Source: Nonomuraea endophytica (GTDB taxonomy: Bacteria; Actinomycetota; Actinomycetes; Streptosporangiales; Streptosporangiaceae). Taken from it: a stretch of DNA of 64,000 bases. Under the pieces are notes generated by a model. That model had not been told where the DNA came from. It made no database searches and saw nothing but the letters and a program-made list of their open reading frames with translations. Each line of letters opens with the position of its first letter. The first letter of the stretch is position 1. Location: assembly GCF_014203235.1 (NCBI RefSeq), contig NZ_JACHIN010000002.1:427245-491244 (forward strand), written 5' to 3'. The position numbers and the translations under genes are program-made. Shown here piece by piece: positions 40,469 to 48,712 of the stretch.

Positions 40469-41383
40469 ATGGAGCGGCTTCGCAAGTACGGTTTTGTCCT
40501 GGGATTTCTCGCCGTCCCGGTGACGCTTTACGTAGTCTTCGTGATCAGTCCGTACATCCAGGCTTTTCAGCTCTCGCTGACGAGCTGGAACGGTTACCAG
40601 GCGAACCCCGCCTTCGTCGGGTTTGAGAACTTCACCAGACTCTTCAACGACGAGGTCTTCTGGAACGCCCTGCGGACGCACGGGATCGTCCTGCTTGTGA
40701 TGCCGCTCGTCGTGCTCGCCCTCGCGCTGGTCTTCGCCTTCCTGCTCAACCTGGGAGGCGGCTCGCGCGGGGCCGGCATGCGGGGCGTGTGGGGCTCGAC
40801 CTTCTACAAGGTCGTGTTCTTCGCGCCCCAGGTCCTGGCCGTCGCCATCGTCGGCGTGCTCTGGAAGGCGATCTACCGCCCCGACGAGAGCGGCGTGATC
40901 AACGGCGCCGTCATGAAGCTGGGCGGCGAGCCGATCGGCTGGATGAGCGACCCGAACCTGGCCCTGTGGTCGCTGATCGCGGTCATGGTCTGGCAGGCGG
41001 TCGGCTTCTACGTGGTGCTGTTCTCCGCGGGCATGTCGGCCATCCCGAAGGACTACTTCGAGGCCGCCGCGCTCGACGGCGCCGGCCGGTTCACGCTCTT
41101 CTTCCGCATCACGCTGCCGCTGCTGCGTGACACGATCCAGGTCGGCTGGGTCTACCTGGGCATCGCCGCCTTCGACTGCTTCGCCCTGGTCCAGGTGCTC
41201 ACCCTGGACGCCGGCGGGCCCGACGGCGCCACCACCGTGCTCCCGGTGGAGATCTTCAAGACCGCCTTCTCCTACAGCAAGGTCGGGTACGCCTCCGCGA
41301 TGGGCGTGGCGCTGTTCTTCCTGACGATCACCTTCGCGGTGCTGACCCTGCGCGTCACCCGGCGCGAGAAGATCGAGATGTGA
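40469..41383 (+). CDS. ngcF: ABC importer permease NgcF-like
   Basis: 304 residues with six membrane segments and EAA loop EAAALDGAGRFTLFFRITLPLLRDT. The start is 4 bases after the ngcE stop. Together with the next permease it forms the membrane channel for the aminosugar importer; no ATPase gene follows, so a shared MsiK-type ATPase is expected. Confidence 0.88.
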   Translation: MERLRKYGFVLGFLAVPVTLYVVFVISPYIQAFQLSLTSWNGYQANPAFVGFENFTRLFNDEVFWNALRTHGIVLLVMPLVVLALALVFAFLLNLGGGSRGAGMRGVWGSTFYKVVFFAPQVLAVAIVGVLWKAIYRPDESGVINGAVMKLGGEPIGWMSDPNLALWSLIAVMVWQAVGFYVVLFSAGMSAIPKDYFEAAALDGAGRFTLFFRITLPLLRDTIQVGWVYLGIAAFDCFALVQVLTLDAGGPDGATTVLPVEIFKTAFSYSKVGYASAMGVALFFLTITFAVLTLRVTRREKIEM

Positions 41384-41437
41384 TGGATCCGAGGCGACAC
41401 GCATCCATCCGTCATCGCTCCGCAAGAGGACTCTGAC

Positions 41438-42280
41438 ATGCGAAACAAGCCGAAGCCCAGCGCCCTGAGCGGCCTGTCGCACGTCGCGCTCGCCGTCTGG
41501 GCGCTGCTGATCATCCTTCCGCTCCTGTGGACGTTCCTGGCCGCGTTCAAGGACAACACCGAGATCTTCGGCGACGCGCTCCAGTTCCCCGGCGCGGCCC
41601 GCTGGGACAACTGGGCCCGTGCCTGGGAGAAGGCCCACGTCGGGCAGTACATGATCAACACGGTGATCGTCGTGTTCTTCAGCACGCTCGGCACCATGTT
41701 GTTCGGCTCCATGGCCGCCTACGTGCTGGCCCGCTACAAGTTCGTCGGCAGCAAGCTCATCTACCTGCTGTTCGTCTCCGGCATGGCCTTCCCGGTGTTC
41801 CTGGCGATCACCCCGCTGTTCTTCGTGGTGAAGCAGGTCGGGCTGCTCAACTCCTACCTCGGCCTGATCATCGTCTACATCGCCTACTCGCTGCCGTTCA
41901 CCGTCTTCTTCCTGGCCGCCTTCTTCCGTACGCTGCCCGAGGCGGTGGCCGAAGCGGCGAAGATCGACGGAGCCTCGCACACCCGCACGTTCTTCCAGGT
42001 CATGCTGCCGATGGCCAAGCCCGGCCTGATCAGCATCACCATCTTCAACGTGCTCGGCCAGTGGAACCAGTACCTGCTGCCGCTCGCGCTCGTGCCGGCC
42101 GACCGTTCGAAATGGGTCATCACCCAGGGCATCGCCGACATCTCCACCATCGCCGGCTACGAGGCCGACTGGCCCGCCCTGTTCGCCGCCATGAACCTGG
42201 CGATCATCCCGGTGCTGATCGTCTACATCATCTTCCAGCGCCAGATCCAGTCCGGGCTCGGCGCGGGGGCCTTGAAGTAA
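41438..42280 (+). CDS. ngcG: ABC importer permease NgcG-like
   Basis: 280 residues, six membrane segments, EAA loop EAAKIDGASHTRTFFQVMLPMAKPG. It starts 54 bases after ngcF with AGAGGA upstream. It is the MalG-type half of the importer. Confidence 0.88.
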   Translation: MRNKPKPSALSGLSHVALAVWALLIILPLLWTFLAAFKDNTEIFGDALQFPGAARWDNWARAWEKAHVGQYMINTVIVVFFSTLGTMLFGSMAAYVLARYKFVGSKLIYLLFVSGMAFPVFLAITPLFFVVKQVGLLNSYLGLIIVYIAYSLPFTVFFLAAFFRTLPEAVAEAAKIDGASHTRTFFQVMLPMAKPGLISITIFNVLGQWNQYLLPLALVPADRSKWVITQGIADISTIAGYEADWPALFAAMNLAIIPVLIVYIIFQRQIQSGLGAGALK

Positions 42281-42290
42281 CGTTGCCCCC

Positions 42291-42539
42291 ATGAGTGAGT
42301 GGACCCGCGAAGGCGAGGAACTCCGGCGCACGATCACCGCGCCGGACTTCCCCACGGCCATCCGCATCGTCGACGAGATCGCGGTCAAGGCCGAGGAGAT
42401 GAACCACCATCCCGACATCGACATCCGGTGGCGTACCCTCCACCTGGTCCTGACCACGCACGACACGGGCGGCCTGACCGACCTCGACCACCGGCTGGCG
42501 GCCATCATCGACGACATCGCGGCCAAACACGGAGCGTAA
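42291..42539 (+). CDS. Pterin-4a-carbinolamine dehydratase
   Basis: 82 residues, the small PCD/PhhB fold that dehydrates 4a-hydroxytetrahydrobiopterin. The active-site signature EEMNHHPDIDIRW and the later TTHDTGGLTDLDHRLA are conserved. It starts 10 bases after ngcG, so it may be cotranscribed, though the pathways are unrelated. No aromatic amino-acid hydroxylase is nearby; it may have a pterin or molybdopterin-related role. Confidence 0.92.
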   Translation: MSEWTREGEELRRTITAPDFPTAIRIVDEIAVKAEEMNHHPDIDIRWRTLHLVLTTHDTGGLTDLDHRLAAIIDDIAAKHGA

Positions 42540-42597
42540 GACCTTGGTCACTCGCTAGAGTTGACGGGCCCACAGCCCGTCACTCCGGGGAGAGACC

Positions 42598-43143
42598 ATG
42601 CGTCGGCCCGCCATCCTTCTGTCGCTGTTCGTGCCGCTGCTGGCCGCGGGCTGCACCCAGTCCGCCACCCCAGCCGCGGCCCCCTCACCCCCAGCCGCCG
42701 TCACCCTCAAGGGCGCCGGCCGCTTCACCGACGCCGACACCGCGGCCATCGCCTACGACCGCAAGCTCGCCCCCGCCGGGTCCCAGGCCAGCCTGACCGC
42801 CGAGTCTATCGGCGGCAGGACGACGTCGTCGCTGGTCGTGGAGGGGCTGCTGCCCAAGCGTGCGTACGGCGCGCACCTGCACACCAACCCGTGCGGCGCC
42901 AAGCCCGACGACGCCGGGCCCCACTTCCAGCACCACGGGACCAGCGCCAACGCGGCGAACGAGGTGTGGCTCGACCTCACCACGGACGCCGAGGGCACGG
43001 GCCGCGCGACAGCCCGCAACGACTGGACCCTGGAGCCCGGCCACCTCCCCCGCGCCCTGGTCATCCACGCCCAGCCAACCACCAGCACGGGCCCGTCCGC
43101 AGGCACCGCCGGCCCCCGAGTAGCCTGCCTAACCCTCAACTAG
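42598..43143 (+). CDS. Cu/Zn superoxide dismutase-family lipoprotein
   Basis: 181 residues with signal peptide and lipobox ending C19. The SOD fold shows YGAHLHTNPCGAKPDDAGPHFQHH, which supplies copper-site and bridging histidines plus the disulfide cysteine; NEVWLDLTTDAEGTG follows, and the second cysteine is in VACLTLN. The copper histidine usually found near the C-terminus is present as HAQP. It may act as extracellular SOD or as a degenerate copper-binding relative. GGGGAGAG precedes the ATG. Confidence 0.85.
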   Translation: MRRPAILLSLFVPLLAAGCTQSATPAAAPSPPAAVTLKGAGRFTDADTAAIAYDRKLAPAGSQASLTAESIGGRTTSSLVVEGLLPKRAYGAHLHTNPCGAKPDDAGPHFQHHGTSANAANEVWLDLTTDAEGTGRATARNDWTLEPGHLPRALVIHAQPTTSTGPSAGTAGPRVACLTLN

Positions 43144-43519
43144 CCCACCCCTCCCCCCACCACCCCTCCTCCCGGGCCACTCCTAGGGTCCGCCACCCGC
43201 TCCCCGGCCACCTCTTCCCCCGGCCGCCCCCTTCCGCTGCCACTCCGGGCTGCCGTTTCCCCCGAGCCGCCCTCTCCCCCCGGCTTGCCCCTCCTCGGTC
43301 GCCCCATTCCCCAGCGGTAGCCGCGTGTGTCTGCCCCGCGCCTGGCGTTGCCGCTACCTTCGCGCTTCCTGCCGCCCTCACCGGCGCGCCCGATGTTGAA
43401 GCCCCCGTTAGGCGCCGCCCGTTGCCCCCTGGGTGCACCTCTGCTGTGCCCGGGTCTGGGCGGGCTTGTCGGGCTATGGCCCTAGGATGCTTACACAATT
43501 ACGTCGAAGGGCTTGAAGA
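43144..43519. other. Gene-free C/T-rich spacer
   Basis: 376 bases with no supportable gene. The first 300 are C-rich with many short CCCC and CTCC runs and no perfect repeat. The last 60 bases before LtrA are less extreme and include TTACACAATT at 43491-43500, a possible -10 region. No terminator with T tract is seen. Confidence 0.5.
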
Positions 43520-44614
43520 ATGTCTGAACGCCGGTGGCAGCCGCCCCGCTTAAGGCTTTTCGAGGGTGACCACAGGCGCGCCACCTGGCTGGAACTCCTG
43601 TACGACCTCGTGTTCGTCGTGGCCGTGGCGGAGCTCGCCGACGTACTGGCCCATGGGAACGGCCTGGCCTTCGTAGGCCTGTTCATCCCGCTCTGGTGGG
43701 CGTGGGCGGGCTACGTCTTCTACGCCAACCGCTTCGACACCGACGACGTCAGCCACCGCCTGCTCATGCTGCCGCAGATCCTGGCGATCGCCCTCATGGC
43801 CGCCAGCGTCGGCGACATCGGCAACCGGTCGGCGTTGTTCGCCGTGTCATACGTCGTCGTACGTCTGCTGCTCATCGTCGCCTATGTCCGGGCGCGCAAG
43901 CACGTCCCCGAGGCCCGCGCGCTCACCACCCGCTACATCCAGGGCTTCGCGATCGCGGCGGCGATCTGGCTGCTGTCGCTGGCGTTCGAGCCGCCGATCC
44001 GGTACGTCCTGTGGGGCGTCGCCGTGGCCATCGACCTGGCGACGCCGTTCCTCGCGCGACGGCACCAAGGCTCACTGCCGCCGCAGACGGAGCACCTCCC
44101 CGAGCGGTTCGGGCTGTTCGTCGTGATCGTCCTGGGTGAGGTCGTCGCGGCGGTCGTCTTCGGCCTCAAGAGCCATGCCGTGACGCCGGGCAGCGTGTTG
44201 ATCGCGCTGAGCGGGATCGCGGTGGCGATGGCCTTCTGGTGGCTGTACTTCGGTCACCTCGACGAGTCGGTCGTCCTGCGCACGCGGCTGGCCGGGCAGG
44301 TATGGGTGTATTCGCACCTGCCGCTGGCGCTCGGGCTGGCCGCGTTCGGCATCGGGGTGGAGCACGCGCTGGCCGAGCCGGGATCGTCCGGCTGGTCGGT
44401 GGGCATCCCGGCCGCGCTCGTCCTGGCGACGCTCGGCCTGCAACACCTGTGCTCGGGCGACCGCCGCTCCTCCACCGTCCGCGCCGCGAGCGCCGGGCTG
44501 ATCCTCGTGTTCTCGTGGCTCCCGGTGACCGTCGTGCTCATCTTCGTCCTGCTTCTCGGCGCCGGTCAGGTCGCGTACCTGCTGGCCCGCCCCGTCACCG
44601 GAGACGCCAAATGA
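43520..44614 (+). CDS. Low-temperature-requirement A (LtrA) family membrane protein
   Basis: 364 residues with about ten hydrophobic segments. Family motifs are TWLELLYDLVFVVAVAELA near the N-terminus, the PLWWAWAGYVFYANRFDTDD loop, and ERFGLFVVIVLGE in the middle. LtrA was named for a Listeria cold-growth mutant; the biochemical role is unknown. Codon 11 is TTA. The stop overlaps the next gene by ATGA. Confidence 0.92.
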   Translation: MSERRWQPPRLRLFEGDHRRATWLELLYDLVFVVAVAELADVLAHGNGLAFVGLFIPLWWAWAGYVFYANRFDTDDVSHRLLMLPQILAIALMAASVGDIGNRSALFAVSYVVVRLLLIVAYVRARKHVPEARALTTRYIQGFAIAAAIWLLSLAFEPPIRYVLWGVAVAIDLATPFLARRHQGSLPPQTEHLPERFGLFVVIVLGEVVAAVVFGLKSHAVTPGSVLIALSGIAVAMAFWWLYFGHLDESVVLRTRLAGQVWVYSHLPLALGLAAFGIGVEHALAEPGSSGWSVGIPAALVLATLGLQHLCSGDRRSSTVRAASAGLILVFSWLPVTVVLIFVLLLGAGQVAYLLARPVTGDAK

Positions 44615-44934
44615 TCGAAGACCTCTTCACCCGCCAGCTGGCTGCCATCGCCGACGGCGACCTGGAGGCCGTCCTCGCCCAGTACCGCGAGGACGCCATG
44701 ATCGTCCGCCTGGACCGCGTGGCGACCGGCCCCGAGGAGATCCGCGCCTTCTTCGCCGCCTACCTGGAGCTCAAGCCCCGGGTGACGGAGATCAAGGCCC
44801 TCCAGGCGGTGAACGACACCATCTTCTACAACGCCGTCATGACCGTGAACAACAACCAGGTCAACGCCTACGGCACCCTGATCGTCCGGGACGGCCGGAT
44901 CTGGCGCCAGACCGCCGCCGCCCTCCCGCTCTAG
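44611..44934 (+). CDS. NTF2-like/SnoaL-type small protein
   Basis: 107 residues of NTF2 fold: LFTRQLAAIADGDLEAVLAQYREDAMIVR, GPEEIRAFFAAYLEL, then strands ending GTLIVRDGRIWRQ. It is translationally coupled to the LtrA gene by an ATGA overlap, an association that suggests a shared function. No catalytic residue is evident. Confidence 0.82.
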   Translation: MIEDLFTRQLAAIADGDLEAVLAQYREDAMIVRLDRVATGPEEIRAFFAAYLELKPRVTEIKALQAVNDTIFYNAVMTVNNNQVNAYGTLIVRDGRIWRQTAAALPL

Positions 44935-44950
44935 CCCCGCCTTCACGGGT

Positions 44951-44965
44951 CCTCCCCGGGGGAGG
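44951..44965. terminator. Weak GC hairpin between convergent genes
   Basis: CCTCCCC-G-GGGGAGG is palindromic and lies between the convergent NTF2-like and aminotransferase genes. It could slow polymerase from both sides, but there is no T tract on either strand. Confidence 0.35.
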
Positions 44966-44973
44966 CCGGGGTG

Positions 44974-46188
44974 TCAGCCGAGGTGGGCGCGGGTTTCGGC
45001 GAAGGCGGCGTCGGTGCCCTCCAGGGCGCGGGCCACGTCGGCCTCCGTGTGGGCGGCGGACATGAACCAGTTGTGCCACGGATGGATGTACACCCCGTGC
45101 CGCAAGCACGCCGAACTCCAGTGCATGGCCACCGACAGATCGGCGTCACCTTCGAAGCTCAGCCAGGGAATCGTCACCGGCCCCGTCTGCTTCACCGTGA
45201 ACCCGTGGGACCTGGCCTGCGCGTAGAGCCCTTCACGCAGCTGGGAGCCGGCCTTCTCCATGGCCGCGATGCCGTTGGTGTCGCGCAGGGTCTCGATCGT
45301 GGCCTTGGCCGCCGCCATGGCCACGGCGGAGAACCAGAAGGAGCCGGTCGAGTACAGCGTCTGCGCCGGTCCGCGCAGTGCGTCGGTGCCGGTGACCGCG
45401 GCGATCGGATACCCGTTGGCCATCGCCTTCGACCAGGCGGTCAGGTCGGGGCGCACGCCGTACGGCTCCCATGACCCGCGCAGATCGATCCGGAACCCCG
45501 CCCGGACGTCGTCGATCACCAGCGCGGCCCCGAGCCGGTCGGCCAGCGCCCGCGCGCCCCGCGCGAACTCCGGCTCCACCAGCTCCTGGTCCTCGAACGA
45601 GTCGTGCTTGAACGGCGTCACGATGATCGCCGCCACCTCGCCCTCGACCGTGGCCGCGGCCTCCTCCAGGCCGGCCAGCGAGTTGTAGGCGAACTCCACG
45701 AGATCGGCCCGCTCGCTGGGCGTGGTCCCGGCCAGAGACGGTGTGCACCAGGGGTCGGCCCCGTGGTACGCGCCGTGCGCCATCAGCACCTTGTTCCGGC
45801 CGGTGGCCGCCCTGGCCACCATCAGCGCCTGCGTCGTGGCGTCGGTGCCGTTCTTGGAGAACATCGCCCAGTCAGCGCTGGGCACGGTGTCGACCAGCAG
45901 CTCCGCCAGCTCGACCATGACCGCGCCGGGCCCGTTGAGACAGTCACCCTTGGCCAGCTGAGCAGCAGCGGCCGCCTCCACCTCGGGATGCCGGTGCCCA
46001 AGCACCACCGGCCCCCAGCTGCACATGAAGTCGATGTACTCCCGCCCGTCCACGTCCCACTGCCGGCATCCGTCGCCGCGCTCGAAGAACTGCGGGTAGC
46101 CCGGCGCGAAGATGGCGGCGTTGAGATGCCCGTACATCCCGCCCGGCACTACCTTGTCGGCGCGCTGACGAAGTTCGCTGTCTGTCAT
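44974..46188 (-). CDS. Class III aminotransferase (glutamate-1-semialdehyde-aminomutase-like)
   Basis: 404 residues. It has NGTDATTQALMVARAATGRNKV, the YHGADPW loop, VIDDVRAGFR for the PLP pyridine aspartate, and PLP lysine K254 in AWSKAMANGYP. The fold group is GSA aminomutase-like, but it is not HemL: the canonical metabolic neighbours are missing and it is coupled (1-base gap) to a PfkB kinase. It probably transfers amino groups on a sugar- or polyol-derived compound made or used by that kinase. Confidence 0.85.
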   Translation of the reverse strand: MTDSELRQRADKVVPGGMYGHLNAAIFAPGYPQFFERGDGCRQWDVDGREYIDFMCSWGPVVLGHRHPEVEAAAAAQLAKGDCLNGPGAVMVELAELLVDTVPSADWAMFSKNGTDATTQALMVARAATGRNKVLMAHGAYHGADPWCTPSLAGTTPSERADLVEFAYNSLAGLEEAAATVEGEVAAIIVTPFKHDSFEDQELVEPEFARGARALADRLGAALVIDDVRAGFRIDLRGSWEPYGVRPDLTAWSKAMANGYPIAAVTGTDALRGPAQTLYSTGSFWFSAVAMAAAKATIETLRDTNGIAAMEKAGSQLREGLYAQARSHGFTVKQTGPVTIPWLSFEGDADLSVAMHWSSACLRHGVYIHPWHNWFMSAAHTEADVARALEGTDAAFAETRAHLG

Positions 46189-46189
46189 C

Positions 46190-47125
46190 TCAATTCCTGC
46201 CGTCGTCCAGGTGGCTGAGGGTGGAGGGGAGGTCGGTGATGCCCGCGTCGGAGCCCAGGCCAGTCGCCACGCGGGCGGCGGCGGCCGTGCCCCAGCGGGC
46301 GGCGGTGATCACGTCCTGGCCGTGCAGGAGGCCGGTGATGAAGCCCGCGCAGTACGCGTCGCCGCAGCCGGTCGTGTCGCTGACCTCGGTCTTCAGGGCC
46401 GGCACCACCTCGCCGGTCAGCGGGCCTCCGGTGAAGATCTGGCTGCCCTCCGAGCCCATGGTGATCAGGACGGCCTCGGGGCCCTCGGCCAGCAGGGCCT
46501 CGGCGGCCTCTTCCAGGGTTTCGGCGCCGGTCATGAGGAGGGCCTGGGACTCGTTGGGGAGGACGTAGTCGACGTGCGGGAGGAACGCCTTCGCCATACC
46601 CAGCAGGTCGGGCATCTCCGAGAGGAGGTCCATCGTGACGATGGTTCCGGCGGCGCGGAGCGTGTCCAGGAGCGCGAAGAACGCGGGGTCGCCCAGGCCG
46701 AAGGTCACGTCCACGCCGCCCAGGTGCACGGCCCTCGCCGTACGCAGGATGCCGGGGTCCACGTCGGCGGGGGTGACGGTGAGGTTGGCGCCGGGGACGT
46801 GGAAGCTGGGGCGGCCGCCGTCGGGGCGGATGGGGAGGATGGAGGCGGCGGTCTGATCGCCGGGGCGGCGGCGGATGTGGGAGACGTCCACGCCGTGCCG
46901 GGCCATGACCATGAGGAGGAAGTCGCCGAGCTCGTCGTCGCCTATGGCGCCCAGGGAGATCACCTGGTTGCCGAGTTTGGCCAGGTCCACGGCGGTTCCG
47001 GCGGCTGCGCCCGCGGCGGTGAGGCGGATCTGGTCGACGAGCACGGTGTCCTGGCCCTGGGGGATGTGCTCCACGGGGCGGGTGAGGATGTCGACGATGT
47101 GCACGCCGACTGTGACGACCGTCAT
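46190..47125 (-). CDS. PfkB-family carbohydrate kinase
   Basis: 311 residues. It has an N-terminal GAAAGTAVDLAKLG substrate-site loop and the PfkB signature DTTGCGDAYCAG with catalytic D255. Related to ribokinase and fructokinase; the sugar cannot be told. It is the first gene of a two-gene operon with the class III aminotransferase, divergent from a TetR regulator that probably represses both. Confidence 0.9.
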   Translation of the reverse strand: MTVVTVGVHIVDILTRPVEHIPQGQDTVLVDQIRLTAAGAAAGTAVDLAKLGNQVISLGAIGDDELGDFLLMVMARHGVDVSHIRRRPGDQTAASILPIRPDGGRPSFHVPGANLTVTPADVDPGILRTARAVHLGGVDVTFGLGDPAFFALLDTLRAAGTIVTMDLLSEMPDLLGMAKAFLPHVDYVLPNESQALLMTGAETLEEAAEALLAEGPEAVLITMGSEGSQIFTGGPLTGEVVPALKTEVSDTTGCGDAYCAGFITGLLHGQDVITAARWGTAAAARVATGLGSDAGITDLPSTLSHLDDGRN

Positions 47126-47131
47126 ACCGCG

Positions 47132-47154
47132 TTAGTAGACAGACGTCCGACTAA
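47132..47154. promoter_or_regulatory. Inverted repeat between pfkB-like gene and TetR gene
   Basis: TTAGT at 47132-47136 and ACTAA at 47150-47154 form the outer arms of a 23-bp element whose middle contains GACGTC. The symmetry is partial inside. Its place in the 49-bp divergent promoter fits an operator of the TetR-family protein. Confidence 0.45.
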
Positions 47155-47174
47155 AAAGTCAATACAATGCCCGC

Positions 47175-47768
47175 ATGCCGAAGATCGTGGACCACGACGA
47201 GCGCCGGCGCGACGTGCTGACCGCCGCCAGCAGGGTCATCGTGCGGGATGGCATCGACGCCGCGACCACCCGCGCCATCGCCAAGGAGGCCGGGCTCTCC
47301 AACGGTGTTTTGTCGCACTACTTCGCCGACAAGGATGAGATCTTGCTGTCGGCGTTGCGGGAGTCGCATCGGCGGATCCGGGAGCGGCTGACCGCCAAGG
47401 TCGGCGAGCTCACCGGGCTCGCGGCGTTGCGGGAGGTCCTGCTGGACAACCTGCCGCTCGACGCGGAGCGCACCCAGGAGACCCGGCTGGAGGTCAGCTT
47501 CTGGAGCCGGAGCCTGGCGTCGGACGAGCTGGCCGAGGTGCAGCGGGCGGAGGCGGGTGAGTTGCGCGCCGCCGTACACGGACTGCTGGAGGAGGCTCGG
47601 GCGGCGGGAGAGGTACGCGCGGAGGCGGACCTCGACGATGCCACCGAGCATTTGCTCGCCCTGGTCGACGGGCTGAGCCTGCACCTGCTGCTGTATCCGG
47701 GGCGGCTGCGGCACGCGGATCTCGAACGGCTCATGGGGGCGGCGATCGACGGCCTCGCGACAAGTTAG
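47175..47768 (+). CDS. TetR-family regulator (BetI-like)
   Basis: 197 residues. The helix-turn-helix is at about 10-55 (AASRVIVRDGIDAATTRAIAKEAGLSNGVLSHYFADKDEIL), where GVLSHYF is the recognition helix form of the BetI subgroup. The C-terminal ligand domain includes FWSRSLASDELAEVQ. It is divergent from the kinase/aminotransferase operon and presumably controls it. Confidence 0.9.
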   Translation: MPKIVDHDERRRDVLTAASRVIVRDGIDAATTRAIAKEAGLSNGVLSHYFADKDEILLSALRESHRRIRERLTAKVGELTGLAALREVLLDNLPLDAERTQETRLEVSFWSRSLASDELAEVQRAEAGELRAAVHGLLEEARAAGEVRAEADLDDATEHLLALVDGLSLHLLLYPGRLRHADLERLMGAAIDGLATS

Positions 47769-47769
47769 G

Positions 47770-47803
47770 GTTGTCGAAACGAAGAAGACAACTTAACGTT
47801 GTC
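47770..47803. promoter_or_regulatory. Triple half-site operator in front of the HTH-ClpN fusion gene
   Basis: GACAAC-TTAAC-GTTGTC (47787-47803) is a perfect 6-5-6 inverted repeat ending three bases before the ATG at 47807. A third half-site GTTGTC lies at 47770-47775. It overlaps the expected ribosome-site region, so binding would block transcription or initiation. The downstream protein has a helix-turn-helix, so self-regulation is likely. Confidence 0.65.
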
Positions 47804-47806
47804 GGC

Positions 47807-48688
47807 ATGGACAGCTCCGCGCTGAACACCCAGGCCATGATCGAGGCGGTGGCCGAACGGGCCGCCTCACCGGATCCCCTGGTCCTGCTCGAAACCGCCA
47901 TCGGCTACGCGACGCTGGCAGGCGCCGCCGCCGATGCCATGGTCGACCACTACGTCGACGCCGCCCGCACCGCCGGGCTCTCCTGGACCGACATCGGCGA
48001 CCGGCTCGGCATCAGCAAGCAGGCCGCCCGCCAGCGGTTCGCCGCGCGGCTGGAGGTGAGCGGCGGGCCCGCGGCCGAGCCGGCGCCGGTCGCGCCCCGG
48101 CTGTCGGCGTGCGTCGAGGCCGCGCAGGCCCACGCGGACGCGGAGGGCAGCGTGCCGGGCACCCAGCACCTGCTGCTCGGGCTGCTGGAGGTGGGGGTCG
48201 CCGCGAGCGTGCTCGACCGGGTGGGGGTGACCAGGGAGGCGATCCGCGAATCGGCCGCACGGCTGCTCGCGCCGCGTGGGGGCGTGGTGGGGGACGGCGA
48301 GGCGTACGACAACGTGATGCGCGCCCGCCGCCTCGCCGCGAGCAGAGGCCAGAACCTGACCCGCACCCAGCACCTGCTGTGGATCCTCGCCACGGACCCC
48401 GGCTCGTCGGCGCGGCGCGTCCTGGACGATCTCGGGGTCGACCCCGCGCGGATCAAGAAGGAGCTCAACGACCTCATCCCGCCCCCTCCCCGGCCCGGAC
48501 GCCGCGGGCGGAAGCTCGGCAAGCGCGACGTTTCGACCTGCTCGTTCTGCGGCTGCACGGACCCGGGCCGGGCGATGGTCAACGGGCCGGGCGTGCGGAT
48601 CTGCGGCGAATGCGTCGGCTTTGCCACCGAGATCATCCACACCGCCCACAGCACTGCGGCCGCGCCCGGCCGCCGCCTGATCCCCTGA
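47807..48688 (+). CDS. HTH - Clp N-domain - ClpX-type zinc finger fusion protein
   Basis: 293 residues with three recognisable parts. Residues 58-80 (GLSWTDIGDRLGISKQAARQRFA) form a helix-turn-helix. Residues 98-225 hold two Clp N-domain repeats, each with the TQHLL core (120-123 and 188-191). Residues 245-270 are a ClpX zinc-binding domain with C245, C248, C266 and C269 in CSFCGC and CGECV. No AAA+ ATPase or Walker motif is present. It could be a transcription factor sensing unfolded proteins or an adaptor for ClpXP; both are inference. The operator just upstream suggests autoregulation. Confidence 0.85.
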   Translation: MDSSALNTQAMIEAVAERAASPDPLVLLETAIGYATLAGAAADAMVDHYVDAARTAGLSWTDIGDRLGISKQAARQRFAARLEVSGGPAAEPAPVAPRLSACVEAAQAHADAEGSVPGTQHLLLGLLEVGVAASVLDRVGVTREAIRESAARLLAPRGGVVGDGEAYDNVMRARRLAASRGQNLTRTQHLLWILATDPGSSARRVLDDLGVDPARIKKELNDLIPPPPRPGRRGRKLGKRDVSTCSFCGCTDPGRAMVNGPGVRICGECVGFATEIIHTAHSTAAAPGRRLIP

Positions 48689-48712
48689 CCCGGTCGCGGT
48701 ACATTGTCCGGC

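Noticed and set aside
40421..42526. 701-codon minus-strand open frame opposite ngcF/ngcG
   Set aside because: Shadow frame; the opposite strand encodes clear ABC permeases with EAA loops.
44974..46188. HemL (tetrapyrrole biosynthesis)
   Set aside because: The fold is alike, but the gene is coupled to a PfkB kinase under a TetR regulator and no hem genes are near.
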